Assembly (NCBI GenBank): GCA_015295905.1
Contig: DVEB01000202.1
Location: 1-45,960, forward strand
Reading direction: 5' to 3'
Length of the DNA stretch: 45,960 nucleotides
Origin: Synechococcales cyanobacterium M55_K2018_004
GTDB taxonomy: Bacteria; Cyanobacteriota; Cyanobacteriia; Elainellales; Elainellaceae
Shown here: positions 9,031-16,184 of the stretch, piece by piece
Position numbering within the stretch: position 1 is the stretch's first letter
How the letters are laid out: each line of letters opens with the position of its first letter
Translations under genes and position numbers: made by a program
Notes under the pieces: generated by a model
Told to the model about the DNA's origin: nothing
Database searches by the model: none
Seen by the model: only the letters and a program-made list of their open reading frames with translations

Positions 9031-10113
9031 TTATCCTTTACCAAGCTTGGATTGAATCTGGTCAAACACGGCATCATCGGCGAAAAATTTTTCTTGGATC
9101 GTGCTCCATCCACCCAGGTCTTCGACGGTGAACAGAGTCTTGACCGGAGGGAATTGCGTTGCAAAGTCTTGTGCCACTTCTGGCAAAACCGGACGAAATC
9201 CAACTTTGGCAAACTCTGCCTGGGCTGCGGGAGTAAACAGAAATTGGAGAAACGCCTCTGCCACTTCTCGTGTGCCATTTTTATCAACATTGGCATCCAC
9301 AACCGCCACGGGATTATCAATCGATATGTTGGGGTCAGGGACCACGTAGGACAGGTCAATGCCGTTGAGTCCAGCAAGAATCACCTCATTTTCGTAGTTA
9401 AGCAAGACATCCCCCTGGCCTTGCTTAAAGAAGGCATCGGTGGACTCGCGCGCATCGCGGGTAAGCGCAGGGACATTCTTGAACACTTGAGTTGTATAGT
9501 CCATCGCTTGCGCATCGGTGCCGCCTGTCTGGGTAATGGCACCCCACAGCGCCAGAAAATTCCACCGTGCCCCACCAGAGGTTTTAGGGTTGGCGGTAAC
9601 AACTTGCAGGCCAGGTTGGGTCAGGTCTTCCCAGGTGCGGATATTTTGGGGGTTTCCCTTGCGCGTCACCAAGGCAACCACTGATGTGTGGGGGACGGAA
9701 TGGTTGGGGAGTTTCTCTTCCCATCCCTGGTTGATCAGCCCGACTTTTTCCAGCTTCTTGACATCGAGCGCCAGGGCCAGCGCCACGACATCTGCATTCA
9801 GGCCATCCATCACGGCGCGAGTCTGGGCCCCCGACCCACCGTAACTCTCGTAAATAATGACATTCTGGTTGTGTTCCCGCTTCCACTGGTCGGCGAACAT
9901 GGGGATGATTTTTTCGTAGGCGGCACGGGTGACGGCAAAGGAAACCAAGGTCATCTCAATCTCTGGCTGAGGCGGTGAACCCGCTAAAGATGCCTCTCTA
10001 TCGACTCGGCTACAGCCCACCATCAGCAGGGCGATCGCTCCACTCAGCAACACCCCTACTAGGAAGAAACTGAGCAATCGCCCCACCCTGCTAAACCAAA
10101 GCCTTCGAAGCAT
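9031..10113 (-). CDS. sbpA: Sulfate-binding lipoprotein
   Basis: Periplasmic solute-binding protein of the sulfate/thiosulfate ABC transporter, about 360 residues. The N-terminal segment ends in a lipobox (LLMVGC), so it is a lipoprotein. Family motifs YESYGGSGAQTRAVMDG, DVVALALALDV and NPKTSGGARWNFLALWG match SbpA/CysP. ATG 10113 is chosen (GGAGGAG spaced 5 nt upstream). A GTG at 10131 in frame also has GGAGG at good spacing, giving six more residues (MSWRRT), so both starts could be used. It heads the sbpA-cysT-cysW operon. An 11-bp inverted repeat lies just before the ribosome-binding site. Confidence 0.92.
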   Translation of the reverse strand: MLRRLWFSRVGRLLSFFLVGVLLSGAIALLMVGCSRVDREASLAGSPPQPEIEMTLVSFAVTRAAYEKIIPMFADQWKREHNQNVIIYESYGGSGAQTRAVMDGLNADVVALALALDVKKLEKVGLINQGWEEKLPNHSVPHTSVVALVTRKGNPQNIRTWEDLTQPGLQVVTANPKTSGGARWNFLALWGAITQTGGTDAQAMDYTTQVFKNVPALTRDARESTDAFFKQGQGDVLLNYENEVILAGLNGIDLSYVVPDPNISIDNPVAVVDANVDKNGTREVAEAFLQFLFTPAAQAEFAKVGFRPVLPEVAQDFATQFPPVKTLFTVEDLGGWSTIQEKFFADDAVFDQIQSKLGKG

Positions 10114-10144
10114 CGTTCTCCTCCAGGACACAATCCCTCCAAGA

Positions 10145-10176
10145 AAGTCCGGTTTCTCTAGTGTAAAACCGGACTT
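10145..10176. promoter_or_regulatory. Inverted repeat in the leader of the sulfate operon
   Basis: AAGTCCGGTTT (10145-10155) pairs with AAACCGGACTT (10166-10176) around a 10-nt loop, 5-15 nt upstream of the ribosome-binding sites of sbpA. In RNA it would form a stable hairpin at the translation start region. Its core belongs to the AAACCGG-type palindromes frequent in cyanobacteria, so it may be a repeat rather than a regulator. Confidence 0.45.
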
Positions 10177-10376
10177 CTACTGAACAGTCATCTTAACTTA
10201 AAATCAAAAGTCTATCTACGGTTTTTATGTCGGAATAAGGGATTTTATTGAACTTTCGCGATTCTGTCGCTCTGCCTTTACCGAGTATTTACGATGGCTG
10301 CTCCGATAAAACCGGGTGCGATCGCTTGAGTGCCTTGAGCGGTGCTGTTTTGCCAACGTCCACTCGGATACGTTAT

Positions 10377-10499
10377 CACGTCAGTTCTGGTTAAGAGGGT
10401 TTTGGGTCACCGCGCCTAGGGCGGTGACCCAAAACCCTTGCTGTTCTGTGCGCGTCGTGCACAGAACAGCAAGGGTTTCAGCTTATCCCGAATTCACGT
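10377..10499 (-). mobile_element. MITE-like element, full length (123 bp)
   Basis: Ends ACGTCAGTTCTGGTTAAG (left) and ACGTGAATTCGGGATAAG (right, read on the minus strand). It holds two hairpins: 17-bp arms at 10397-10413/10421-10437 and 19-bp arms with one mismatch at 10435-10453/10457-10475. It is flanked by direct repeats GTTAT (10372-10376 and 10500-10504). It lies between the likely -35 and -10 boxes of tRNA-Thr. Confidence 0.85.
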
Positions 10500-10507
10500 G
10501 TTATAAT
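10499..10507 (+). promoter_or_regulatory. Extended -10 box of tRNA-Thr
   Basis: TGTTATAAT: a consensus TATAAT (10502-10507) preceded by TG with one base between, 12 nt before the tRNA 5' end. A TTGCCA at 10350-10355 would sit 18 bp upstream of this -10 box if the inserted element and one target-site copy were removed, so it is probably the original -35. Confidence 0.65.
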
Positions 10508-10519
10508 AGCTTGCTGTGT

Positions 10520-10592
10520 GCTGGTGTAGCTCAGTCGGTAGAGCAGCTGATTTGTAATCAGCCGGTCGCAAGTTCGAATCTTGTCACCAGCT
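10520..10592 (+). tRNA. tRNA-Thr (anticodon TGT)
   Basis: A 73-nt cloverleaf. The acceptor GCTGGTG pairs with CACCAGC (10585-10591), with discriminator base T. D-arm GCTCAGTCGGTAGAGC; anticodon stem GCTGA/TCAGC with loop TTTGTAA, anticodon TGT at 10553-10555 (reads ACA); T-arm with GTTCGAATC. The CCA end is not encoded (CTTG follows). The anticodon assigns threonine. Confidence 0.97.
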
Positions 10593-10716
10593 TGTAGGTC
10601 TGACGCATTCCTCAGGCGAGGGGCTGGTTTAACACATGATTGTTTGATGAGAGATTCCCCCTATTCGCCGCTCATCACAACAACGAAACAATGCCGCCTC
10701 AAGCCAATGGCTTCGA

Positions 10717-10845
10717 GAGCATGTCACCTTTGCATGCTCTCATCTCCCAGCCCCTTCTCCCAAGTTGGGAGAAGGAGAGTCGAGTATCTCAAAGTCCCGC
10801 TCCCAGCTTGGGAGAGGGATTTAGCGTGAGGGCAACCGTGATATG
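10717..10845. repeat. Dispersed repeat R2 (TCCCAAGTTGGGAGA type), copy 1
   Basis: Contains two short palindromes, CTCCCAAGTTGGGAG and CTCCCAGCTTGGGAG, followed by GGGATTTAGCGTGAGGGC. The segment CGAGAGCATGTCACCTTTGC is repeated in reverse orientation near 35700-35720, beside another copy of the same family. This is the degenerate CCCTCTCCCAA...TTGGGAGAGGG repeat widespread in cyanobacteria. No gene is seen in 10593-10874. Confidence 0.6.
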
Positions 10846-10874
10846 CACCCATAGCTCCACCTATCAAGGGCGCT

Positions 10875-11741
10875 CTAGTGAGAGGATCTGCGTTTGTGCG
10901 ATCGCCGTCTTTGGATCTCTAACACCTCGGCCAGCCCAGGAGCGCGGTAGTCGAGGGGGGTCTTTTGCCAGTTGGGACTGGTGATGAGGTCTGGGGCGGC
11001 GGTGAAAGGAGGCAGGACTTCGACCGGGGACTGTGCAGAGTGGAGATCGGTGCCAGTATCAGTATCGGTGGATGACTGGAGGCAAGCATCAGCGGCGGAG
11101 TCGGCACGCTGAGGGGCTGAATCTTGGGCGGCAGCAAGTTCCAACGGGGGGTGTACCCGCACTTCAACGGAGGTAGGATCTGCCGAGGCAAGGTTGGGGA
11201 AGACGGCATTAATCTCCTCCAGGGTAAGCGGGGCAGGCAGTTCTGCCAACCGTTTTTGGTGGTCAAGACGGCGAGCCAGGACCAGCGTTCCCCCCGCGCA
11301 GGCTAGGGCGATCAGACCCAGCGGCCAAAGAGGAAAGTGTCCGTCCGATACGTCTAGTTTGGTAGAGGGTAGGTTAGGTAATGGCTCGCGGCGGGAGACT
11401 TTGGGATTGGTCAACAGGGTGACGGCGATCGCCCCCGCTACCAGCACAATTGCCCACATCCCTGCCCAGAATACGAGAGGATAATAGTTCAGGAGGTCGG
11501 CCAAAAACTTCCAGACCGGATTCCCTGGTTCCTGTAGTTGGAAGTCTTCCTCGTCAAACAGAGAGTTGGTCTGGAGTAGGGAATCGTGCTCAAAACCGGC
11601 TGCATTCAATGCTCTTGAATTAGCCTGCAACTCATCCGGCGCTGGCATTTCCACGTCAAAAGGGGTGGGGATGAGCGCTGCCATGGGTTCCTCCCCCTGT
11701 GCTGAAGCAGACTCAAATGGCGTTTGCGGGTTTTCCTGCAT
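10875..11741 (-). CDS. Hypothetical protein with two membrane segments
   Basis: A 288-residue protein of unknown function. Residues 1-70 are acidic and proline-rich. Two hydrophobic helices follow: PLVFWAGMWAIVLVAGAIAVT, and a second one FPLWPLGLIALACAGGTLVL, separated by a short loop. The C-terminal ~140 residues are soluble and low in complexity (Asp/Thr/Pro-rich) and end in a basic tail RRRSHKRRSSH. ATG 11741 is chosen because GGAGGGTAGGGGCA precedes it; a TTG 18 bp further upstream is also open. It resembles cyanobacterial hypothetical membrane proteins; no domain is recognised. It stands alone, divergent from the DUF2358 gene about 100 bp away. Confidence 0.7.
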   Translation of the reverse strand: MQENPQTPFESASAQGEEPMAALIPTPFDVEMPAPDELQANSRALNAAGFEHDSLLQTNSLFDEEDFQLQEPGNPVWKFLADLLNYYPLVFWAGMWAIVLVAGAIAVTLLTNPKVSRREPLPNLPSTKLDVSDGHFPLWPLGLIALACAGGTLVLARRLDHQKRLAELPAPLTLEEINAVFPNLASADPTSVEVRVHPPLELAAAQDSAPQRADSAADACLQSSTDTDTGTDLHSAQSPVEVLPPFTAAPDLITSPNWQKTPLDYRAPGLAEVLEIQRRRSHKRRSSH

Positions 11742-11841
11742 TGCCCCTACCCTCCACAACCAACAAGCCAGATGACCTGTACAAGCGTATTGCTATTTTA
11801 AGCGATTCCTCCCGATTTCCAGCCCATTCCCTTTGCTGCCA

Positions 11842-12249
11842 ATGCCAACCCTCGATGCTCTGATGGCGACACTCAAGCAAGACCTCCCGACGCTGTTTGA
11901 GCGCGATATTGCCTACGACATTTATACCGACGATATCGTCTTCCAAGATCCGGTGAACACCTTCAAGGGCAAATTCAATTACCGTATCATCTTCTGGACG
12001 CTGCGCTTCCACGGCAGGCTGTTTTTCACCGAACTATGCTTTGATCTGCACGATGTGCTGCCGCAAGACGGCTGTATCTTGGCAACTTGGACAGTACGCG
12101 GCACGCTGCGTTTGCCCTGGAAACCGAGACTTCTGTTTAATGGCACCTCGACCTACAAGCTGCGAGACGGCCTGATCTATGAACACATCGACACCTGGGA
12201 CCGGAAGCCCTCCGAGATCTGGAGGCAGTTCTGGCAAAAAGGGAATTGA
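11842..12249 (+). CDS. DUF2358 family protein (NTF2-like fold)
   Basis: A 135-residue protein of the DUF2358 family found in cyanobacteria and plants. Motifs DIYTDDIVFQDPVNTFKG, GTLRLPWKPRLLFNGTSTYKL and DGLIYEHIDTWDRKP are characteristic. The short alpha+beta pattern with a conserved Trp-Asp near the end resembles SnoaL/NTF2-like folds. No signal peptide or membrane segment. Function unknown; plant members are plastid-targeted. ATG 11842 gives MPTLDALMATLKQDL, the usual N-terminus; a TTG 9 bp upstream is less likely. Confidence 0.8.
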   Translation: MPTLDALMATLKQDLPTLFERDIAYDIYTDDIVFQDPVNTFKGKFNYRIIFWTLRFHGRLFFTELCFDLHDVLPQDGCILATWTVRGTLRLPWKPRLLFNGTSTYKLRDGLIYEHIDTWDRKPSEIWRQFWQKGN

Positions 12250-12268
12250 CGATTGGGCGATCGCCCCT

Positions 12269-12856
12269 CTAGTCCTCAAATCGCGACACCGATAGCACAA
12301 ATCCTGGCAGCACCGTTTCACCAGAAAGTTCAGTGGGGAGCGATCGCACCTCTTTTTCCTGCCCTTGCCGATAAATCTCCACCTGCTGCGCCTGAGGATT
12401 AAACATCCAGCCTAGTTTCACGCCACTGGCCATGTACTCCTGCATCTTCTCTCGCAGCAGTTCTAGGTCATCCGTGCGGGAGCGAAGTTCTATCACAAAA
12501 TCGGGGGCAATGGGGGGAAACTTCTGGCGCTGTTCGGGGGGGAGGCGCTCCCACCGCGAACGTTCGATCCAAGCGGCATCAGGAGAGCGATCGCCCCCAC
12601 CCGGCAGCTTAAACATTGTTGAAGAACTGAATACTTTCCCTAATTTGTTCTGTCGATTCCAGATTCCCAAATCAATGATAAAGTCAGCTTCCTGGCTTCC
12701 ATTTTCCCCGCCAACAGGCGACATAACAAGCAGGACTCCCTTCGCAGTACGTTCGATCTTGAGGTCGGGATTATGAATGCACAGTTGATAAAATTGCTCA
12801 TCGGTCAAATCAACGTGCTTGAGATTCACTTGGAGGGGCAGGGTGAGCAGGGTCAT
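12269..12856 (-). CDS. Uma2 family endonuclease-like protein
   Basis: A 195-residue Uma2 (DUF820) protein, a PD-(D/E)XK nuclease-like family present in many paralogues in cyanobacteria. Conserved positions include the Asp in SPDAAWIERSRW, the IAPDFVIELRSRTDDLELLREK core that contains the second acidic residue and a downstream Lys, and MASGVKLGWMFNPQAQQVEIYR. The canonical catalytic pattern is essentially intact. Biological role and DNA substrate are unknown; these genes are usually solitary. It converges with the DUF2358 gene, with 19 bp between the stops. Confidence 0.88.
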   Translation of the reverse strand: MTLLTLPLQVNLKHVDLTDEQFYQLCIHNPDLKIERTAKGVLLVMSPVGGENGSQEADFIIDLGIWNRQNKLGKVFSSSTMFKLPGGGDRSPDAAWIERSRWERLPPEQRQKFPPIAPDFVIELRSRTDDLELLREKMQEYMASGVKLGWMFNPQAQQVEIYRQGQEKEVRSLPTELSGETVLPGFVLSVSRFED

Positions 12857-13131
12857 GGGTTTGACTCACTGGCCTTGGGCCGATTCATGCTGTTTATTGT
12901 AAAAATTCTGAGTCTCTCCAGCGGTCGCTTAGGACTTGGCAGATGGATGTGTAAGCGGTCGGTGTTCAACAGCGTGCGGTGACGCTGGGCGTCGCCCACT
13001 GCCGCCGCAGATCCAGTTCTAGTGGCTCACTATAGAAACTAATGCTGGACAGAGAAACTAAAAAAGCGCGTTGCCCGCGCTTTCAGCCTGAATCTCTGCA
13101 ATACCAAACTCAAGCAAAGCTGGAGAGATTG

Positions 13132-13560
13132 TCATCGAGGTTTGACTTGCTTTGCCATATCCAGGTAAGGGTTCATGCTGGGGCCAGGACGACGGCGGCT
13201 GCCCTGGCTGTTTCCTAGCAGAAAATTGGGAGCAAACGTACCATTGCTCGCACTGGCCGCGGCAGCAGCAGGAGTCGCCGCAGGCGTGGGAGCTGGTGTC
13301 ACTGCTGGTGTAGCAGCGGCAACAGTCTTCACTGCTTCTGCGACTTTGCCATTGGTCGTAACTGTTGCACTTGCGGCAGCCGGGGCCGCAGCAGTAGTGG
13401 TTGTGGGTGAAGCGGCTGGTTCGGTGGCAGCACTGGAGCTAGGCTCTGCTTCCAGGAAGAACTCTGACTTCTTGCCCAGACCCAAAACCTTGCCAAAGGC
13501 ACCAAACAATCCGCCAATAAAAGAGAACAGACCGCCGAGTAATTTCTTAATTAAGCCCAT
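13132..13560 (-). CDS. Small protein with amphipathic N-terminus and Ala/Pro/Thr linker
   Basis: A 142-residue protein in three parts. Residues 1-30 form a Gly/Phe/Leu-rich, probably amphipathic or membrane-touching helix (MGLIKKLLGGLFSFIGGLFG). Residues about 40-105 are an Ala/Pro/Thr-rich low-complexity linker. The C-terminus carries a compact basic motif (GSRRRPGPSMNPYLDMAKQV). The conserved ends with a variable linker suggest a peripheral membrane protein with a C-terminal docking motif. This is inference: no domain is recognised, although I recall similar proteins in other cyanobacteria. ATG 13560 has GAGGAG about 11 nt upstream. The interval 12857-13131 shows no gene. Confidence 0.65.
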   Translation of the reverse strand: MGLIKKLLGGLFSFIGGLFGAFGKVLGLGKKSEFFLEAEPSSSAATEPAASPTTTTAAAPAAASATVTTNGKVAEAVKTVAAATPAVTPAPTPAATPAAAAASASNGTFAPNFLLGNSQGSRRRPGPSMNPYLDMAKQVKPR

Positions 13561-13799
13561 TCTTGCTAGTGCTCCTCAAAATTTCGTCTAATCAAATCAA
13601 TCCAACAGACGGCTCGACACACACTTTTTATTATCATCTCAAGGGGGATGATCCGAGCAATCGCCCCTCACCAAAAACTATTAATTTTCTTAAGCTTAGC
13701 ATCTGCACGACTCCGCGCTGAAAATCTTGAAACGCCTGTGATGCGAGAATTTTTAAGATTTCCAGCAGTTCATACCCACTGCAAAAATCAGGACGACAG

Positions 13800-13924
13800 A
13801 TGTGAGTTCAGGGGGCAACGCTCTCCACCCCCCCTCCATCAGACCCCTGGCACTTGGCTCCCCTGCTCCCAAACTTGGGGGCAGGAGCTGGGGGATGAGG
13901 GCGCCTTGGCACTTAGAGACGTGC
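13800..13924. repeat. Dispersed repeat R2, copy 2 (degenerate)
   Basis: CTCCCCTGCTCCCAAACTTG, then GGGGGCAGGAGCTGGGGGAT and GAGGGCGCCTTGGCACTT, correspond to the second half of the R2 family seen at 35505-35760. No coding function is seen between 13561 and 14183. Confidence 0.5.
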
Positions 13925-14005
13925 CTCATACCGACTCTGTCGGTTATTGAGTCGGTTTGTCGTAGTGTAAAACGTGCGCTGCGCACGTTTTACACTACGA
14001 CAAAC
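13925..14005 (-). repeat. R3 repeat copy B merging into a perfect 25-bp-arm palindrome
   Basis: 13955-13979 is the exact reverse complement of 13981-14005 with T at the centre. Its left half (13925-13981, minus strand) matches the R3 repeat at 68-137 with only a few changes. The right half looks like an inverted duplicate of that repeat's end. In RNA it would form a very stable hairpin. Confidence 0.8.
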
Positions 14006-14039
14006 TGCTACTTTACAGGCGGATTCTGTATCAGTAGTT

Positions 14040-14163
14040 AACGTGAATTCTGGATACGCTGAAACCCTTGATGTTCCGTGCGCGCCGCGCACAGAACGTC
14101 AAGGGTTTTGGGGCACTGTGCCCGGCGCAGTGCCCCAAAACCCGCTTAACTAGAGCTGACGTT
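14040..14163 (+). mobile_element. MITE-like element, full length (124 bp)
   Basis: Starts AACGTGAATTCTGGATACG and ends TAGAGCTGACGTT. Hairpin 1 has arms CCCTTGATGTTCCGTGCGCG and CGCGCACAGAACGTCAAGGG (two mismatches); hairpin 2 has GGGGCACTGTGC and its near complement. The flanks TAGTT/TAGTG match at four of five bases. It lies 20 bp downstream of the gpmI stop. Confidence 0.85.
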
Positions 14164-14183
14164 AGTGACGTCTTGCAAATTCC

Positions 14184-15782
14184 TCAGATCGATAGCCGAA
14201 TGGGAGTGCGGTTTTGACGAATCTCAACTCCAGATGGCTCAATCAATGAGCGCCCGGTCATTTCAGCGGGTTGGGGGAGCCCGAGGATCTCCAGAATGGT
14301 GGGGGCAATATCGGCTAGGGCGCCCCCTGACCGCAGAGCCACCTGCGTACCGTGGCCAGGGATCTTGCGTCCCTCACCTTCCACCAGAATGAACGGCACC
14401 GGATTCGTTGTATGAGCTGTCCAGGGGTTGCCCTGTTCGTCCCACATCAGCTCTGCATTGCCGTGGTCTGCAGTGATCAGGGTTGTTCCCCCGACTTTGC
14501 TCACCGCCTCCAGTAGCCGACCCAAACAACGATCGACGGTTTCCAGTGCCTTCACTGTCGCTTCCATCTGCCCAGTGTGACCCACCATGTCGGGGTTGGC
14601 GTAGTTGATCACGATGAGAGAGTAGACTTGCTTTTCAACCGCTGCGATCGCCACATCTGTGACCTGTTCTGCCGACATAGCAGGGGCACGGTCGTAGGTA
14701 GGCACCATTGGGCTAGGAACCAGTTCTCGGTCTTCGCCCTCAAATGGCTCTTCCAGACCTCCGTTAAAGAAGTAGGTGACGTGGGCATACTTCTCGGTCT
14801 CAGCGGTGCGAAACTGCCGCAGGCCATGTTTGGCAATCACCTCGCCCAGGATGTTATTCAAGTTCTGGGGCTCAAAGGCAACCAGCACAGGGAACGAGGG
14901 ATCGTACTGAGTGAACGTGGCAAAGGCCAGAGGCTTGATGAGAGGACGCTCAAACCCCGTGAAGTTGGGATCGACAAACGCCTGGGTCAGTTGACGGGCG
15001 CGGTCGGGCCGGAAGTTAAAGAAGATCACACCATCCCCCGCAACCACTGCTCCGGGAGCAACGCGGGTCGGGACGATAAACTCATCAGTAATTCCTGCAG
15101 CGTAGGAAGCCTCCAGCACTTCAGCGGCAGTGCGACCGTCACCCTCTCCGTCCTGGATCATCAGGTCGTAGGCTTTTTGGGTGCGCTCCCAGCGGCGATC
15201 GCGATCCATGCTGTAATAGCGTCCGCTAATCGTGACGATGCGCCCCACCCCAATGCGTTCAATTTGGGCTTGGATCTCTCGCACGGTTTGCAGGCCATCA
15301 GTGGGTTTGGTGTCGCGTCCGTCGGTAATCAGATGGACACAAACCTCAGAGATACTTTGCTCCTTAGCCAGCTCCAACAGGCCATAGAGGTGACTGACGT
15401 GAGAATGCACCCCACCCTCAGAACACAGCCCCACTAAGTGAAGCTTGCCATTCTGTTGCCGGACTTCATGACAGAGCTTGAGCAAGGCAGCATTGCTGAG
15501 CAGGGTGCCGTCTTCAACAGCATCTGAAATTCGCACCAACTCCTGAGGCACCACTCGTCCGGCCCCAATGTTCAGGTGACCAACTTCAGAGTTGCCCATC
15601 TGTCCGTCGGGGAGACCAACCCGCTTCCCAGAGGTGTAGATCAGTGTGTGAGGATAGGCTTCCCAGAGAGAGTCCATCACAGGAGTTTGAGCGGCAGCGA
15701 TCGCATTTCCATCTTTCTCCTGACGAAAGCCCCAGCCGTCCAAAATAACCAGAACAACAGGTGAGATTGGCGCGTTTGCCAT
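14184..15782 (-). CDS. gpmI: 2,3-bisphosphoglycerate-independent phosphoglycerate mutase
   Basis: A 532-residue cofactor-independent phosphoglycerate mutase, converting 3-phosphoglycerate to 2-phosphoglycerate in lower glycolysis, with two manganese ions. The alkaline-phosphatase-superfamily motifs are complete: VVLVILDGWG at the N-terminus, GNSEVGHLNIGAGRVV with the catalytic Ser, TDGRDTKP, SGRYYSMDRDRRW, NFRPDRARQ, NYANPDMVGHTG and the metal-binding TADHGNAELM. ATG 15782 gives the usual MANAPISPVVLVILDGWG start; an ATG 18 bp upstream is also open. In many cyanobacteria secG follows gpmI; no secG-like ORF is seen here. It stands alone on the minus strand. Confidence 0.96.
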   Translation of the reverse strand: MANAPISPVVLVILDGWGFRQEKDGNAIAAAQTPVMDSLWEAYPHTLIYTSGKRVGLPDGQMGNSEVGHLNIGAGRVVPQELVRISDAVEDGTLLSNAALLKLCHEVRQQNGKLHLVGLCSEGGVHSHVSHLYGLLELAKEQSISEVCVHLITDGRDTKPTDGLQTVREIQAQIERIGVGRIVTISGRYYSMDRDRRWERTQKAYDLMIQDGEGDGRTAAEVLEASYAAGITDEFIVPTRVAPGAVVAGDGVIFFNFRPDRARQLTQAFVDPNFTGFERPLIKPLAFATFTQYDPSFPVLVAFEPQNLNNILGEVIAKHGLRQFRTAETEKYAHVTYFFNGGLEEPFEGEDRELVPSPMVPTYDRAPAMSAEQVTDVAIAAVEKQVYSLIVINYANPDMVGHTGQMEATVKALETVDRCLGRLLEAVSKVGGTTLITADHGNAELMWDEQGNPWTAHTTNPVPFILVEGEGRKIPGHGTQVALRSGGALADIAPTILEILGLPQPAEMTGRSLIEPSGVEIRQNRTPIRLSI

Positions 15783-16033
15783 GAAAATAGCCCTAATCAT
15801 TAAGCATTATTGAGGCATCATAACATCTTGTCTAAAGCGATACCGGACTGACTTTAAGAAAAAGGCATATTTTCTGCTTATCAGACCCTTTCCAACGCAA
15901 CAGAAATGCAGGGATCACTAGGGGATCACTAAGAATTCGTAAAAACCTGTCCTTGATTTTCCCTGCGATCCCAATCGGCCCAAATAAATTAATAGAAAAT
16001 TAACAGAAAACACGAGCAGGAAGGAGTGTGATT

Positions 16034-16148
16034 AACGTGAATTTGGGATAGGCTGAAACCCTTGATTTCCATACACGTCATCCACGCAAATCAAAGGTTT
16101 TGAGGCATCGTACAGTGCCCCAAAATCCTTGATTTCCGAACTGACATT
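16034..16148 (+). mobile_element. MITE-like element, diverged copy
   Basis: Starts AACGTGAATTTGGGATAGG and ends GAACTGACATT. The stems have decayed (ATTTCCATACACGTC against ATCCACGCAAATCAA), so this is an older copy. The rest of the 15783-16184 gap is AT-rich and shows no gene; a direct repeat GGGATCACT occurs twice around 15913-15930. Confidence 0.75.
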
Positions 16149-16184
16149 AATTACGGCTGCCAATTCTAAGTTTTTATTCAGGAG

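Noticed and set aside
13561-14183. secG downstream of gpmI
   Set aside because: This neighbour is common in cyanobacteria, but no suitable 70-80 codon membrane ORF exists here.
14577-15437. 286-codon ORF on the plus strand
   Set aside because: It is the antisense shadow of gpmI, which has complete catalytic motifs on the other strand; its translation shows no recognisable family.
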